Counted from the first letter of the stretch, positions 22,526 to 36,444 are shown. The stretch: 64,000 nt of DNA from Lumbricus terrestris (GCA_949752735.1 OX457043.1:44433763-44497762), one strand, 5' to 3'. Numbers and translations: made by a program. The notes: generated by a model from the letters alone, not told the origin.

Positions 22526-25500
22526 GGTCGCGTGGTCGGTCTACATGCAGCGCCGGCCACGTTTTCTACTAGTTCACTATTCGGGCGTTCGTTCGTTCGT
22601 TCGTTCGTCGGGTTTCCGTTTGCGAGGCGAACGGTCGAACGCGTTCGTTAAAAGATTTCGTCGAATTTTATCTTTGATCTTCACAGTTTTTTCCGATGAG
22701 TCGTTTATTATTTTTGTATTTGTTACGACCGACGACGTGTCTCAGAGTATCTGTTTTAGTCGTGCGTGGTGTGTAGTCGCTATGGGTAACACGAACGAAC
22801 GTGAGACGACCTTGTCGTTGGGTTGTCGTGTCTCGACGACGCACGTTCGTCGAAATTTATCTTGCATTTTATATTCCGCTCTTCGATATATTCTCTTGCT
22901 CAAAGGAGTTATTTGCGTTTGGTGGTGATCGGCGTGTGTGTAGTGTCGAGCAGATTGTTTGGTAACGATTCTGTGGTTTGGTTTTGTAAAAATGTAAATG
23001 TGATGATGCGCTAGGAGGTAATTTTTGTGATCATACCAAGCACAATGAAATTTTGTTGAGGCTTTCAGTTCTAGACATTATTATAAAGATTATGGTGTAA
23101 CGGGATTGTAACGGGAACCTGGAGTATTATACAAAGTTCGAAATGGGATCCTCTAGTATTATACATAGTCTGTAACAGTATCTTGGAGTATTATACATAG
23201 TCTGCACATACACATATTTGTTTAAAAAAAATTGTAGCTGTTATATCCCATTTATGTTTTACGCCCTCACTCTCATCAGCAAGTATTGTGCGAAAACGGT
23301 TTTTGCGTACATCATGTGAGTTCGTCTTATTTTACAGCTGTGCCATTTAACTGCATTTTCAATCTAAAAATTTTACAGAGCATTCATGAGGTATTTGGTT
23401 GCCAGTACTGCAGGTCACTTGCTAATATGTCACTAACCACAAAGTAATGGGACACTACCTTAGCTGGCCACAGTGGTAGACAGCATACAACAGTTGCATT
23501 TAAGGTACAATTTTTCTTTTATTTGTCCCTTACGTGCAAGGCGATGTTTCTCATGTACCTCATATGTGACGTTTCCTGCATGGGGTTTAGTATACGCAAC
23601 GAGACGCAATTTACGGTAAATGCTACCAGATGTGTAGCATGGTGTTTAGTATACGCCATGATGCACGTATATGTGGTAAATGCTGCGAGAGACATAGCAA
23701 TTATCGCCGTAGGTTTTAACGGCCGACGACAAATCTGTGCTATGTTAGAAAAAATGCCGCTGCAATGTTAACTGACGTATTCGATGTAATTAGATAACTG
23801 TTACGTGACGTCAGTGCAACGTCTTGTAGGAACACGTGTGTCTGTCAGTAAGTAAGTAGTAAGTCTGTCCATAGGGAATTAATTGGCAGACGCGTTCTGT
23901 TCTTTGTTCGCATTTGTCGATGGCTGTTGTTGTGCGCGATTTTTATTTTTGCCGACTTTCAACGTGTAGAGTGTGTCCGTACCTTACGCATATGACGGAC
24001 GTACGATTCAGATTTTTATTTTGTTTCGTGTTTTCTTTTGAAATTGTCGAAAACTGAGGCTGGTCGTGTGGAAGCATGTTTGTACTACTGTGGCGTGGAA
24101 GATGTTGATGCTGTTGAATTTGCCATATGTGGAAATTAAATTTTCAACACTTATAGTTACGTAATGCTTACTTGGTACCCGAGATTTCGATTGCAGTTTG
24201 AATCCTGAAGCGTGAAATACGTACACACGGTTGACCTAGGACACCAGCATGAAAAGTTTGAACTGCGATTGTTGAGTACTGATTTTCTTGATTATATACC
24301 GTAATGAATTAAAGTATTATAATACTCCTTCAAAGGCGGTAATGTTTGCAGAAGGTGCCCAGATACTTTGATTCTGACTGCGGCAGAAGCTGTGACCTGG
24401 GTGTTGACAGCTTTGTCTAGGGTTTAATGCTAGCACCCACAATGACTGGTTGTCAAGAAATTGTTGATTTGCGAATCGCATGTTTGCACTTGAGCCATGG
24501 TGTACTTACCTAAATGCAGGACACATATCTTGAAACCTTAGAACCCTAGCCTTGAATTCAAGAATTATATCCATTAAACCAGGCACCGAATCATCAAATG
24601 CAGGAATCCTATTCTTGAACTCAAACTATGTCCGTAAATAAAAGAGCCATACTTGCAAAGATTCTAGTTGGTAGAGGCGCCACAGTTACCATACTGACCC
24701 GACACGTTGACATGCAATAAAGTATGTTATTTGGCTTCGTCATATCACTTGTGCAAGGTACTGTGATGGCATAATGTTTTTGTACAGCAGATGAGAGAAG
24801 AGAGCGAGATCAAACGGTGATTCGTAAGTGTCCAGTAATGGTGGCTATGGAACATAGGCGATGACAACAGAAAATTAAATTTATCGGCGAAATTTAGGAA
24901 ATTTTTAACGTTTAGCATTCGTTTTGTAACGTCGTGACCGCTTGCTGTTGTGTCCATTTCAACCTACACTGTCCTATATGATATTTTATTTGGTCGTTTT
25001 CGTTTGTAAGATCGTGCAGCTCACCATAAAACGTATTAATTGTCTGTTTATTCTGTGTTAAATCAATCGAGTGAGGTTGTTTACGGTCAAATCACGATTA
25101 GGAATTCGTATTCTATTGATTGCTGATATTCTAGTCCTCGCTCTTATGGTGATGATTGATTGATTGATTGATGATACTGATTTATTGATTTTTTTTTTAT
25201 CAATAATTTTGCAATTCTTAGTCACTTTGACCAAACTGTACAATTATAGAAAATTGCCATGTTTTTGTGCAAACACGCTTCTATTTACTATCGAGACGTG
25301 TTCAGATTATTACAGTTACGTTGAACAACTATGAAACTTTTCAGCCACAATCCACAAATTATATATCCTATGGTTGAAACTTGTCTATTTATTGCAGGTA
25401 TTTTGCGACAGGATATAGCTTTCATGCACGAATTGCTTAGCATGGATAGAGTGGTTTTTTGTAAATTTAAACTTCTATTATGGGATTGTAAAGAGATTTT

Positions 25501-27519
25501 CTGCAAGATATGCTGACTTTATGATGATCAAAATAGATGTTTAGTTGCAACTGGTATTATTGGCATTTACTTGGTAGTTCAAAAGCCAACATATTCTGTG
25601 GCAAGTTCAGTTGGGTTTAATGTACATTTTACCACAGTTATTTTTGACACTTTTTTGTATTTTTCATGTTGTTCTAGTCCTACTTGATGTTTAGAATTTT
25701 GGTAAATGAAAACCTGGTCATTTGTGTTCCGTTAGATAATTCTTTTTTCTTTGATACTTCGTAGCGAGATCCAGGCAAAAAGATGCCAGTATAGTTGTCC
25801 GTAAACGTTGACGTGTATTTCAGTGTCATGCAGGTCGGTAATAGGGTCAAGATTGTAGTGAAGAAATATGAGAACAACTTAATTAAGAGCGGTGGTGTGG
25901 AGTTTTACAGAAATCACAATTGGCAGACAACTTGGTGAAACTTAGGTTGCACTCGCATGCATTATTAAAAGCCTGTTGTCACAATTGTTAAGAACCTTGG
26001 TGGCAGAAACTGGAAACTGAGTGCAGCACCCTTGACTCTGTTTTGGAACTTGGAAAAGGATTATATCGCAAGAAATGCAGCTCAGTTGAGTTCCTGAACA
26101 AATGTGCGGTTGAGTGTACACTTCCCACGAGTGCAATGTGCTTTGTACATTATTTCGGATAAAGGTTGTATTGGGAGTGCTGAGAAATACAGTCTGTTTG
26201 GGACTTTGGATGAGGGATGTGGTGGAGAAGTGGATTTTATATACCAATTAACCCGGTAGTTGTATGAGATTGTTTACTCTTTTTTGTCAATGTTTTGAAG
26301 CCAGCCCCATATGGAGTGCATCTTTCGTAGTGTAGCAGTCTTTGACCAAACATTTTTATAGCACTACTTCTGGAGCTCTGTAACATTCCTATACAAAATT
26401 AATGAAAATTAATGTTCATATTCATAGATCTATGTACTCTGTTTGGTTATATCGTTGCATCTTTTGAGACAATGCTTGGATTACCATAGGGCTCATTGGC
26501 TGAAGTAGAAGTACTTAATTTGTGCGCATGACCCATTTATACAGCGCTTGTACAAAGCCCGTGAAATGTAGATACGCATTTGAATCTTTATATAGTGCCT
26601 TTCATCAACTGTGCTCCAGCACCATTACCTTTCTGGTGAAGTCTTTGCGCTTTGGTGTTGGACACAAGAGAAAAGCAAGGCAGTATAATATATACGAGGC
26701 GTTTGACTCTAGGGTAATGGGTTTAAGGTGTAGTTTTGGGGTTGAGGAAGAATGTAAAGCTGGACGGGTGCTTCTTTCTAACGTCTCACCGGAAGGCAAA
26801 GTACGACCGTTTGGACGAGATAAGGCCGATTAATTTCTCTGGTGTATGAATCGAGTCTTCACAGTTGCTATGTACGGTCTCGTTTTTGGTCCAACTGGTT
26901 GATAATTTGAAGTTATTTATTGAATCACCAACACAAGAGTTACCTGTAGAGTGTAGACGTTTGGAATAATGCAATTGAAACTTTTTCTATACTGTTTTTG
27001 ACATGTCAAAAGGGAACCCAGCTTGATTCAAGTTTACCCGTTTATTTTTTTCAGGCATCTTGGTTGATTTTGCAGGCTGAGTGCTATTAATTTCTGGTTT
27101 TTATTAAGCAGAAATAATTGTGCAGATTTGCTGAACAATTTTCAAATTAAATCATTTTGATATAGTTTTCCAATTCTGATTAATGTTATTAAAGTTTCTG
27201 TCTATTGTCATCTACTGTTTTCAATTTGTTTCATAATGACTTTGTTGCATATTTAGTTATGTTATCAGCATATTTGGCATATTTTAATCTTTGTGTTAAG
27301 TTGAAGGATGAGTAAATAATCTGTCTTGAGACCAATGCTTGTTTCATTCCGGACTGCATTTGCACTGGGTTCGATCTAGAGACGTCGCATGTTAAGATGT
27401 CACCCATCGATCTGAACCAGCTGATTTGCCATTGTGTCACATGCTGCCTGTGAAAAGGTTGTGCAGTTGATGCATCTATGATCCTTCTGTCTTTTTATAT
27501 TCAGTTTTGCACCACCTCT
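22526..27519. other. Gene-free interval with small tandem duplications
   Basis: I find no supportable gene. A CGTT run lies just upstream (22583-22606). Three ~40-bp units with GGAGTATTATACATAGTCTG lie at 23109-23205. A ~60-bp tandem duplication (GGTTTAGTATACGC ... GGTAAATGCT) lies at 23575-23705. A longish open frame at 22386-22928 lacks coding character and is more likely 3' UTR or intergenic DNA. Confidence 0.6.
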
Positions 27520-28022
27520 GTACTGAACATCTATCTTCATCGGACTGAACATCACCCAAAGGACTGAACAATCACTGTGGGACTAAACATTCACCCTGGA
27601 CTAAACATCAACCAATGGACTGGACACCACCCAAAGTACTGAACACCACCCAAAGGACTGAACACCACCAAAAAGATTGGACACCACCAAAGGACTGAAC
27701 ACCACCAAAAAGACTGGGTATCACCCAAAGGACTGAACATCACCCAAAGGACTAAACATCACCCAATGGACTGGACACCACCCAAAGGACAGAACACCAC
27801 CCAAAGGACTGGACACCATCTAAAGGACTGAACATCACCCAAAGGACTGAACCAAAGGACTGAACTTCACCCAAAGGACTAAACATCACCCAAAGGACTT
27901 AACATCGTCCAAAGGACTGAACATCACCTAACAGACTGAACACTACCCAAAGGACTGAACACCACCGAAAAGACTGGACATCACCCAACGGACTGAACAT
28001 CATCCAAAGGACAGAACACCAC
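27520..28022. repeat. 19-20-bp minisatellite, about 25 copies
   Basis: The unit is approximately CCAAAGGACTGAACATCAC with variants (GGACTGGACACCACC, AGACTGGACATC). It is about 500 bp long with no unique spacers, so it is not CRISPR-like. It lies downstream of liprin-alpha. Confidence 0.95.
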
Positions 28023-28602
28023 CATTACCGCACATAATGTTCGAAATGAATGCTATCAATTTCTCTATGGACCAACATGTCCGTCATTCCGATATGGGGA
28101 TCATTTATTTTCTAGTTTACCAATTTTAAGTCCCATTAATTTTTGTATTGCTTATGGATGAGCTATAATTATGGGAACCATATTCCCTGTAAAGATCCTA
28201 AATGGCTCCCATTAATTGTTTATGGACCAAAGTGTGCTGGCAGTGTATTCCATATATGGGTCAATCAGAGCATGCTGGTTGGGTCATATGAATTGGCAGT
28301 TCAGTTCAGTTTAAAGTCACTGTGTGATAACAAATATCATTAGCGACGCCCTCCTCCTTTATCCCAGCTTGGGACTGGCATTGTCAGAGTGCAAGCAGTG
28401 GCAGGTTAGATTCAAGTCATTTGAACCCATAGCTAAGGATGCTGTTTAATTGGTGTTGTATGTGTTCCTCAATCAAAAGACCTTTTGAGCTTGCCTCAGA
28501 GGAGGTGTATTGTATAGATGGTATGCAGGAGATTCTGGTAAAGGAAAATGTATGAATTTTTTTTTCGCCTCCAAGTAGGTGTCGAGCAGGTACACTCTAT
28601 CA

Positions 28603-28940
28603 CAGTGGTTCCCAACCTTTTTTGACTGTTGGCCACTTTTTCTAAGTTGGAGGACACGAGGGCCATTTTTCTTAGTTGAAGGACGTTAGGGGCCACAAGG
28701 CTAAAATTTAATTAACAAAAGGCATATGAAATTGTTACAATTGAATCAAAGTAAAATGTTTGATGCAATTTATTAACGTCCAAATAAAATAATATGTAAT
28801 AGAAAAGAATTATATATTCTATCATGTCCAAATTGCCAATTTTTACATATATTTTTCTCTATTCATTGAGATGCTGCGGGCCATTTTTGTAGGCCAGGCG
28901 GGCCACTTTTGGCCCGCGGGCCACGGGTTGGGAACCGCTG
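28603..28940. mobile_element. hAT-type MITE
   Basis: Terminal inverted repeats CAGTGGTTCCCAACC (left) and CAGCGGTTCCCAACC (right, reverse complement), with a perfect 8-bp target duplication CTCTATCA at 28595-28602 and 28941-28948. It is 338 bp, non-coding, with internal GGCCAC/GGCCATTTTT repeats. The CAGNGGTTCCCAACC terminus is a recognised hAT signature. Confidence 0.95.
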
Positions 28941-29325
28941 CTCTATCACTATATATTTTGTTTGATTTATTGATTGAGACTGATTGATTTACGAAGGTTG
29001 TTGCTGAGAAAGTTTCTTGTAAAGGTGAAGATGATGATGATGACGATGTTGTGAGATTTTGCAATTTCCAGAATGAATTCGGTATTTTGCCCATTCCTCG
29101 AATTGAAAGCACATGTATTTTGCATAACAATGGCCATTGTAAGATTATTGCTGCTGCTTAAATATTTTATGCAACTAATTGCCAAGTTACTAAATAGATA
29201 TACTGCATGATATTACTGTATTGGTATTTTTTTTCGTTTTTAGCTTTATTTCTAAATTTGAGTGACAATCAAGAGAAATCTCTTGAATATCCTCAGAAAT
29301 TGTTTATGTTTTATTGTTGTTGTTG

Positions 29326-29720
29326 TCGTTATTATTATTATTATTATTTTTTTTTTATATTATTATTATATCTTTATTGTTTCCAAAAAAATTGCAAACA
29401 GTCAATTATTATTATTATTATTATTACTGTCATTATTGTTTCTACTTTTTTATTATTTCAATCCTTTTATTATTATTATTATTAAACATCTGGAACAGAT
29501 TAACAAGCAAGGGCAAATGTAAGTAACTGACATTCAGTACCATTTACACTTCCTATTATTATTATCATTATTTTTTTAAATTTTATTTATGTTATTGTTA
29601 TTAAAAGGCTACCCCTCTTCCAAATCAGACATTGGGTTTGCGATATTATTATTATTATTATTGAAGGTTTAATATATATAATTATATATTATTATTATTA
29701 TTATCACTATTACCATTATT
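29326..29720. repeat. ATT/TTA microsatellite cluster
   Basis: Several interrupted (ATT)n runs at 29326-29356, 29406-29427, 29468-29485, 29560-29610, 29644-29664 and 29685-29720. Open frames here are repeat artefacts. Confidence 0.9.
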
Positions 29721-30044
29721 ACGAATGGGTTGCATTGGCCATATAGATAGAGCTAGCTGCATTGGTTTAATGAAAGGCAACTTATGACGTTGGCACCATT
29801 TTGCGAATGATATGAGAACGGGATAATTAAGTAGCACATGTCCACGGACAGGGAGTAAGGAGAGGGATGGAAGGGAATTGGACAGGGTCATTCGTTGCTG
29901 ATGGGAACATAAGCATTGGATTTTCGCCAGAAGGACATTCTGCTGGGCTAGCATGTCGCAGGTGCGCATTGCTAGTTTGCAGTGGTCCTATTTCGCTCCG
30001 AGAATGCGGGTATATTCGAAACTGCTACGGGACGTTAGTAGGCA

Positions 30045-30260
30045 AAGCAGCATGGCTTGTACTTGTGTGCTCTGTTTTGGAACAGTAGGCATGTGTACTT
30101 CAAGCTGCTTGGATTGTACTAGTGTACTCTGTTGAGGTACGTTACAAATGTGTACTTCAGGCAGCTTGTGGTGTACTTACATTGCTGTACTAAGTACTAA
30201 CATTGAGCATGTGTACTTTAAGAGCAAATTGGAGCAGTGTACTGTGTGTACTTGAAACAA
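30045..30260. repeat. Degenerate tandem repeat with GTGTACTT core
   Basis: About three diverged ~65-bp units with CATGTGTACTTCAAGCTGCT / AATGTGTACTTCAGGCAGCT and TGTACTCTGTT. No coding signal. Confidence 0.7.
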
Positions 30261-30954
30261 GAATCTGTAATGCCCTATAGATCATTTATATTGTATATTA
30301 TCACACCATGGTTTTTTTTCGTGTGACTTCTATAGCGCCGTCGTTATGAGTTTCCACATGGATGTCCATTGCTCTCTCCGCTATGTGTAATATGGCGCTA
30401 CATAAATGTCTGAATTAAGAACGGCTTTAATGTACGAATATTTCTGACTGTCGAATCGTATCGATCAACTTCGTATATATTCGTTCTTTTACTGTGTCAT
30501 TAGCGTGTAAAAATTTATTGAGTTCATTCTGTCAAAGTTTGTCTGTTGAAGCAGGTGGCATCTCTCTTTTGTCAGTTCTTGCTCATTTGTTGTAGGTGTA
30601 AAACTGTAAATAAGAAAATTCCCTGAGGGATTCTCTTACCTCGGGTAATAATAAGGAAATGATAGTAATTTAGTAGTCAATAATAATGATAATGATGATG
30701 ATGATAACAGTGAACCGATGACTTCTGTTGCTAGTTATACGAACAGGTTATTTGTGACAGAGTTGTTAGGATGTTAGTTTCTTTTGAGATTTGTGAACGC
30801 CTTTACACAGGTTGATTACAACAAAGCGTTTGACATCGTTGAACTTCGTCGTGTTTGTTGGTTTCGTTTGAGAATGAGATCAGAAAGGACTTCGGGGCCT
30901 GTCAGTAAAATGGCTGTGTTCTGGTTGTAATATTAACTCTGCTCTGCTTGTACT

Positions 30955-31725
30955 TGTACTTCCTTCGTGGCTTTTTGTGGACTGTTTTCTTTTTAGGCTA
31001 CTTTATGACTGGATGCCTTGTTCGTTATGAAGTTGTTTCTTGAATCGCATTCTTGGCTGTTTGCGAACTTTTGTTGTTGTTTCTTGATGGAACTTGATTC
31101 TTAGTTCTTTGTGAATGTGGTTTTAAGTTTGTTCTTGTGCTTGGTTCTTTTTGTTCTTAGATCTTGTTAATTTTGTTCTTGGTTCTTTATGAAGCTTTGC
31201 TCTTATTTCTTTTTAGTCCTTGAACTTGAATATTTGTTATCTTTGTTATTAGTTCTCTGGCCATTCCCCTTGGTTCTTTATAACATGTTTCAAGAATTTC
31301 CTTCTTGACACTTTGTGAATTCTGTTCTTGGTTCATACGAACTCCATTCTAGTACTTTGTTCTCTTCTCTTTGTGGTTCTTAGTTCTGAATGAACTTTGT
31401 CTGTTAATGGAAATGAATGACATAGTTCTATTTCACAAACCAAAGTATGAAGAAGTTTTATTTCACTATCCAAAGTATGACCTTCTATTCTTTGTTTTGT
31501 TACCCAAAATGCGTTCTTTCATTACCAAAAGAATGACCGAAGTTATTTAGTTATCCCAAAAATTGCAGCATTTTATTTCATTTTTCCAAAGAGGTTATCC
31601 ACTCTTCTTTCAACACCCAAAAGAATGATCTATTTCATTTAGCCTAGTTATCACAAGAATGGCATTATTTTATTCCCCCACCCAAAGAATTATACTCTGA
31701 TTATCAAATAGAATGACCCGTTTGT
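30955..31725. repeat. Degenerate simple repeats
   Basis: 30955-31430 is a decayed array around TTCTTGGTTCTTTGTGAA; 31430-31725 is a second one around CCAAAAGAATGACC and TTATTTCATT. Both are non-coding and lie just left of the pogo-type element. Confidence 0.65.
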
Positions 31726-31792
31726 GTTTATTTAATTATCCAGGGTTTGATTATCTACAAAACGAACTTATCTATGGCATAGAATGACGATT

Positions 31793-32310
31793 GAACCTAT
31801 TGGTGGCCACGTACCATTTAATGGCCAGTTTTTAATGTCATTTATCTCACCGTCAACGAGGTTTCTAAATAAGCAGCTGTTACATTTTCGATTTCAATTT
31901 TCATGGGTATCTATCTTAATAAATACTTCTCGTGATCACGTGATGTTAGCCTCGTTTCCAGAGCTACGAAAGTTTCAGCTGGGAAAGTCGTAAATTTTGC
32001 TTGTTTTTCTTCGTCCAATTTGTAAATCCAATCAGATTTAGCGTTCGCCAGGTTCGTTTGACTATTATTATGTTATGTTTGATCCACAGCAGATTAATTC
32101 TTTTATTTAAAAATATAAAGTCGGTGTGCTGGTTAAATGAGAAGAATTTCTAAATTAATTTCTTTCCAAATGACCGCATTTTACCATTTAATGGTCGGGT
32201 TGATACCATATAGTGGCCGAGGTGATACCATATAGTGGCCGGGTTGATACTAAATAGTGGCCATGGCCATTAATTGGTATCAGGGTGGCCATTAAATAGT
32301 TAAACTCCAC
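31793..32310. repeat. Left subterminal repeats of the pogo-type element
   Basis: Copies of TACCATTTAATGGCCA and variants (TACCATATAGTGGCC three times at 32200-32270; GGCCATTAAATAG at 32287) in the orientation opposite to the array at 38160-38420. The two arrays bracket the transposase and probably mark the transposon's ends. I could not fix an exact terminus or TA duplication. Confidence 0.6.
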
Positions 32311-32367
32311 ACAACTGTTGTATGGATAGTTGGTTAGGCTAGTTGTTGGGGCTAAGATTAAGGGTCT

Positions 32368-32445
32368 TCCATTTATTCATTCATGAATTTATATAGCGCC
32401 TCTTCATGGAAACTACTGAGAGGCGCTCCTGACTACAGCGTGACC
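32368..32445 (-). mobile_element. SINE tail copy
   Basis: TTCATTCATGAATTTATATA, GCGCCTCTTCATGGAAACTA, CTGAGAGGCGCTCCTGACTA: the common SINE tail, inserted between the left subterminal repeats and the transposase start. Confidence 0.8.
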
Positions 32446-33923
32446 AGAGTAGGCCTACAGTTTTAGGCTTAGTGCAGAACTAGTCAGAAAGAGTCACAAG
32501 GCTGCAGGCACAGCTCTATGGGGAGCCCGTTAAGGACCACTGGGTATAGGCCTATACCAAGGAAAAGATGGTTTCTTACATTTAGGCCTACATTGTCTAT
32601 TTTTACCTTCATTATCAGGTGAACAATGAATCCGTTAAAGAAACAAAAGAGTGGAGAAAAGTCAAAACGAAAAAATCGTGAAGTTGTTCCACGGGAAAAA
32701 TCCAAGCGTTTCCAGTGGACCGAAGCGGAAATGAAAGCTGCGCATGATGCCATTCTTAATGGAATGAGTCAACGGCAGGCTTCAAAGCAGTTCAATGTTC
32801 CTAGGTCTACTTTGCAGAAGCTTGCAAGTGGGAAAACGTGCATTGGAGCAAAGCCTGGGAAAAAGTCTTTGTTTGGTAATGAACTGGAAAAAAAATTAGT
32901 TGACTTTGCTGCCAACCGAGCTGCACTTGGTGTTGGGTTTGGAAAACAACAATTTTTAGACTATGCAGGTCAACTGGCACGGAAACATAAGATTGCACTG
33001 AAGAAAGACAAACCATCAGAGAAATGGTGGAAGCTGATGAAGAGAAGAAATACAAATGTTCGGCTACGTCGTCCTGAAGGAACTGCTTCAGTTCGACATA
33101 TGTGCATGGACAAAGTGAAAGTTGGAAAATACTTCCATGCATTAAAGGAATTGTTAAGTGAAAGGAAATTACTCAACTCTCCGACCCAAATTTGGAATAT
33201 GGATGAGACAGGTCTGCAACTCGAACATAAACCTAGGAGAGTTGTAGCTCACAAAGGAGCCAAGTACATTCAGAGCCGCACAAGTGGCAACAAAGAAACT
33301 ATAACAATTATTGCCTGTATAAATGCTGCTGGTGGAAAAATCCCACCGCATATTATAGCAAAAGGAAAAACTCAGCGTGCACTTCATGGGTTTGACCTGG
33401 AGAGCTCACCGCCTGGAGCAACGTGGAGTGTTTCGGCAAAGGGTTGGACACGGCAAGGAATAGCCAAACTTTGGTTTGAGCAAACCTTCCTGCCAAACAT
33501 TGGAACCGATAGACCACAAGTCCTCATACTTGATGGTCATGATTCGCATAATTTTGTGGAGCTCATTGAGATGGCAATTGCGAATCAGATCGACATAGTA
33601 GAATTGCCGGCTCATACCTCCAACTGGCTCCAACCTTGTGACAGGACGGTTTTTAAGCCACTGAAAAACGCTTATGGTGACGTTTGCCAGCAACTCATGA
33701 ATGACTATCCAGGTGTTGTCGTTTCTCACGCAAATTTTTGTGGCTTGTTGACAAAAGCGTGGACAAGAGGTCTTACTCCTGATAACATCAAATCCGGATT
33801 CAAGGCTTGTGGAATATTTCCATTGAATGAGGAACAAATTCCACAGGAAGCTTATCTTCCAAACATGCTGTATAGGTCTGCTGTTGAGAATGACACACAA
33901 TGCAACATAGAAAATGTCCAGAG

Positions 33924-34265
33924 TATGAATTGCAATGATGGAGAAGTTGAAATTATAATTACCTCTGCAGTGGTGCAAATAGACTCTGATGCTGGCAACA
34001 AACAAATGAACGATCATGGACATGGAGCAAGTGACCATAGTATGAATTGCAATGATGGAGAAGTTGAACCTTTAATTACCTCTGCAGTGGTGCAAATAGA
34101 CTCTGATGCTGGCAACAAACAAATGAACGATCATGGACATGGAGCAAGTGACCATAGTATGAATTGCAATGATGGAGAAGTTGAACCTTTAATTACCTCT
34201 GCAGTGGTGCAAATAGACTCTGATGCTGGCAACAAACAAATGAACGATCATGGACATGGAGCAAG
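33924..34265 (+). repeat. 117-bp in-frame coding repeat, three copies
   Basis: A 39-residue unit (MNCNDGEVEPLITSAVVQID, SDAGNKQMNDHGHGASDHS) is repeated three times, nearly identical at DNA level, between the DDE core and the hAT insertion; the third unit is split by that insertion and continues as SDHS at 35526. Confidence 0.95.
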
Positions 34266-35517
34266 CAGTGATGTAGTCGAGTCCACCTGAGCCGAGTCCG
34301 AGACCGAGTCCGAGTCCAGCTAAGCCGAGTCCGAGTCGAGTCCGAGTCCTAAGGGGTTCGAGTCCGAGTCCGAGTCACTAAGGACCGAGTCCAAGTACGA
34401 GTCCGAGTCCCAAAACACCATCGATCCACTGAAACGCTCAATAGGCCTATTATGACATAGAAAAATATCGATAATATATATATATATTATATATATACGC
34501 AAAAATTTAATGTAATTTATCCAAATCGAACTTACAAAAAACTGAATTGGTTAAAGTTTTCTTCGATAATCTGGCGAAGTGGAATTGACACAAATTCTTC
34601 CACTGCAAAGCACAAGTTGAGGTTAGCGGTTAAAACGGCTATCCATAAGCAATGCCTCTACTCTTAGAGTAAATATTCGGAATCTTTGGTGAGGGCAAAT
34701 GGGGTCCATCTACTGTCAATATCATCTGCCCTCAAGTACCCCAGCACGGACCAAATAAATGCTACGACATTGCCTACATGTTGCAATAGACCAATTATGT
34801 AGTAGGCCAATCTGATCTATAAATGAAGATGTAAATAAACATCTGCGACCGGTTCCAAGATCAGAGGAGTTCTAATAGGCACCAGCCCCAAATACCCAAT
34901 AGACGCGTCCAACCACTATCCTGACTTGTCAACATCTAGATCAATTAGAGGTCTCAGCATAACAGGTCCTAATCAAAGTTTATTGAGGTGTCGAAATATC
35001 AAATTCGATTTCGGCCGTATGCATGCCATGGATGCCTGGTTAGTGGTTATGTTTGTGTATATGTAGCCAATCTATAAGCTCAAGTTCAAATGTTTCCAAT
35101 CGCCCCTCCCGTAACCCCCACGTCAACCAACATCAAATGCACCTGTAGGCTAATTAACTTCGCTCGCCCTCTGTGGTCAGCGGTGCCCAGTCATCCGTCA
35201 CATTACTTCAATGTCAGGTTGTTTAACGGACGGTCATGTGTCTTAAACCCGTAGGCTACAAAGGGCTCCTTTGTTTGAGTTGAGTCATGAAGAAAGCAGA
35301 CGAAACGTCTGAATTGGTTTTGGCAATACAGGTTGTGGCCTGTTCCACGGAGAATTCGTGACTCGGAAACCGAGTCGCCGAGTCATATTTCGAGTCCCGG
35401 GCTTCGAGTCCGAGTCCAAGTCCGAGTCCTGACGGTCCGAGTCCAAGTCCGAGTCCGCAAAAAATCGGTCTCGAGTCGGACTCGAGTCCTTAGCCGGACT
35501 CGAGTACTACATCACTG
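34266..35517. mobile_element. Non-autonomous hAT-type element inserted in the transposase ORF
   Basis: Terminal inverted repeats CAGTGATGTAGTCGAGTCC (left) and CAGTGATGTAGTACTCGAG (right, reverse complement). A perfect 8-bp target duplication GGAGCAAG lies at 34258-34265 and 35518-35525. The element is 1252 bp with no transposase. Subterminal zones (34280-34420 and 35385-35510) are packed with GAGTCC / GAGTCCGA hexamers, as expected of hAT transposase binding sites. The middle is unique AT-rich DNA. Confidence 0.95.
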
Positions 35518-35947
35518 GGAGCAAGTGACCATAGCAATCCCACTCCGGATGAAGGTGCAGCAGCTGAAAACAGACCATGTGGAATTTTACTAGCGCTAAG
35601 TGCATTCGAATGCTCTTTGCCTGCTGACAGGTTGAATTTATTTCAACAAGCATATGCTGCTGGCGAAGATACTGAGCTCCTTCAAGACCGGTTCTATATG
35701 ACATGGAAGGGTTTGAAGGAAATATCGGTTTTAGAAGAGTCGTCATCTTTGCTGAATTTTTCGACTGCTTCAGTGGATCTGAATTCACTTGAACATGACG
35801 TAATTCAGCAAAATGAAGATCCGGTAAACATTTCTTTAGGTCCAATGGATATGGATATCTTCCTATCTGGAGACATATTGGATATTCATTTAGGCCTTCC
35901 AAGCAATGATAACTGTGAAGCAACTGACGAAGTGGAAGCTTTGTTAA

Positions 35948-36444
35948 CTCCTTGAACCCGGGATCCCGCTATAGCGGGATGACCTTATAATCCTAATCCC
36001 CGGATTCCCGCTATAGCGGGATGAGCGTATAAATTTATATTCTGGGGTTAGATAAATGCATACATGTATGCATACGTACATATATGCATAAATATATATA
36101 TATATATACACACATCCATATATACATATACATACATATATACATACACACATACATATATGCATACACACATACATATATATACATACACATACATACA
36201 CACATACATACACATACAATGTACATGCACACATACATATATATACATTCATAGATGCATGCATACATCTGTTCATACATATATGCATACATGCACACAA
36301 ACATACATTCATACATACACACATACATAGATACATACAAGCATACATACATACATACATATATACATACACACGTACATGCATACATACATATACATAC
36401 ATACATGCATACATATATACATACACACATCCATACATGCATGT

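Noticed and set aside
22386..22928. 180-codon plus-strand frame after liprin-alpha
   Set aside because: No recognisable domain, Ser/Arg/Cys-rich, overlaps simple repeats (CGTT)n; more likely untranslated sequence.
27520..28022. Possible CRISPR-like array
   Set aside because: Units are contiguous with no unique spacers and the genome is eukaryotic; it is a minisatellite.
33406..34038. 210-codon minus-strand frame
   Set aside because: Antisense to the transposase core, whose plus-strand reading has clear catalytic motifs.
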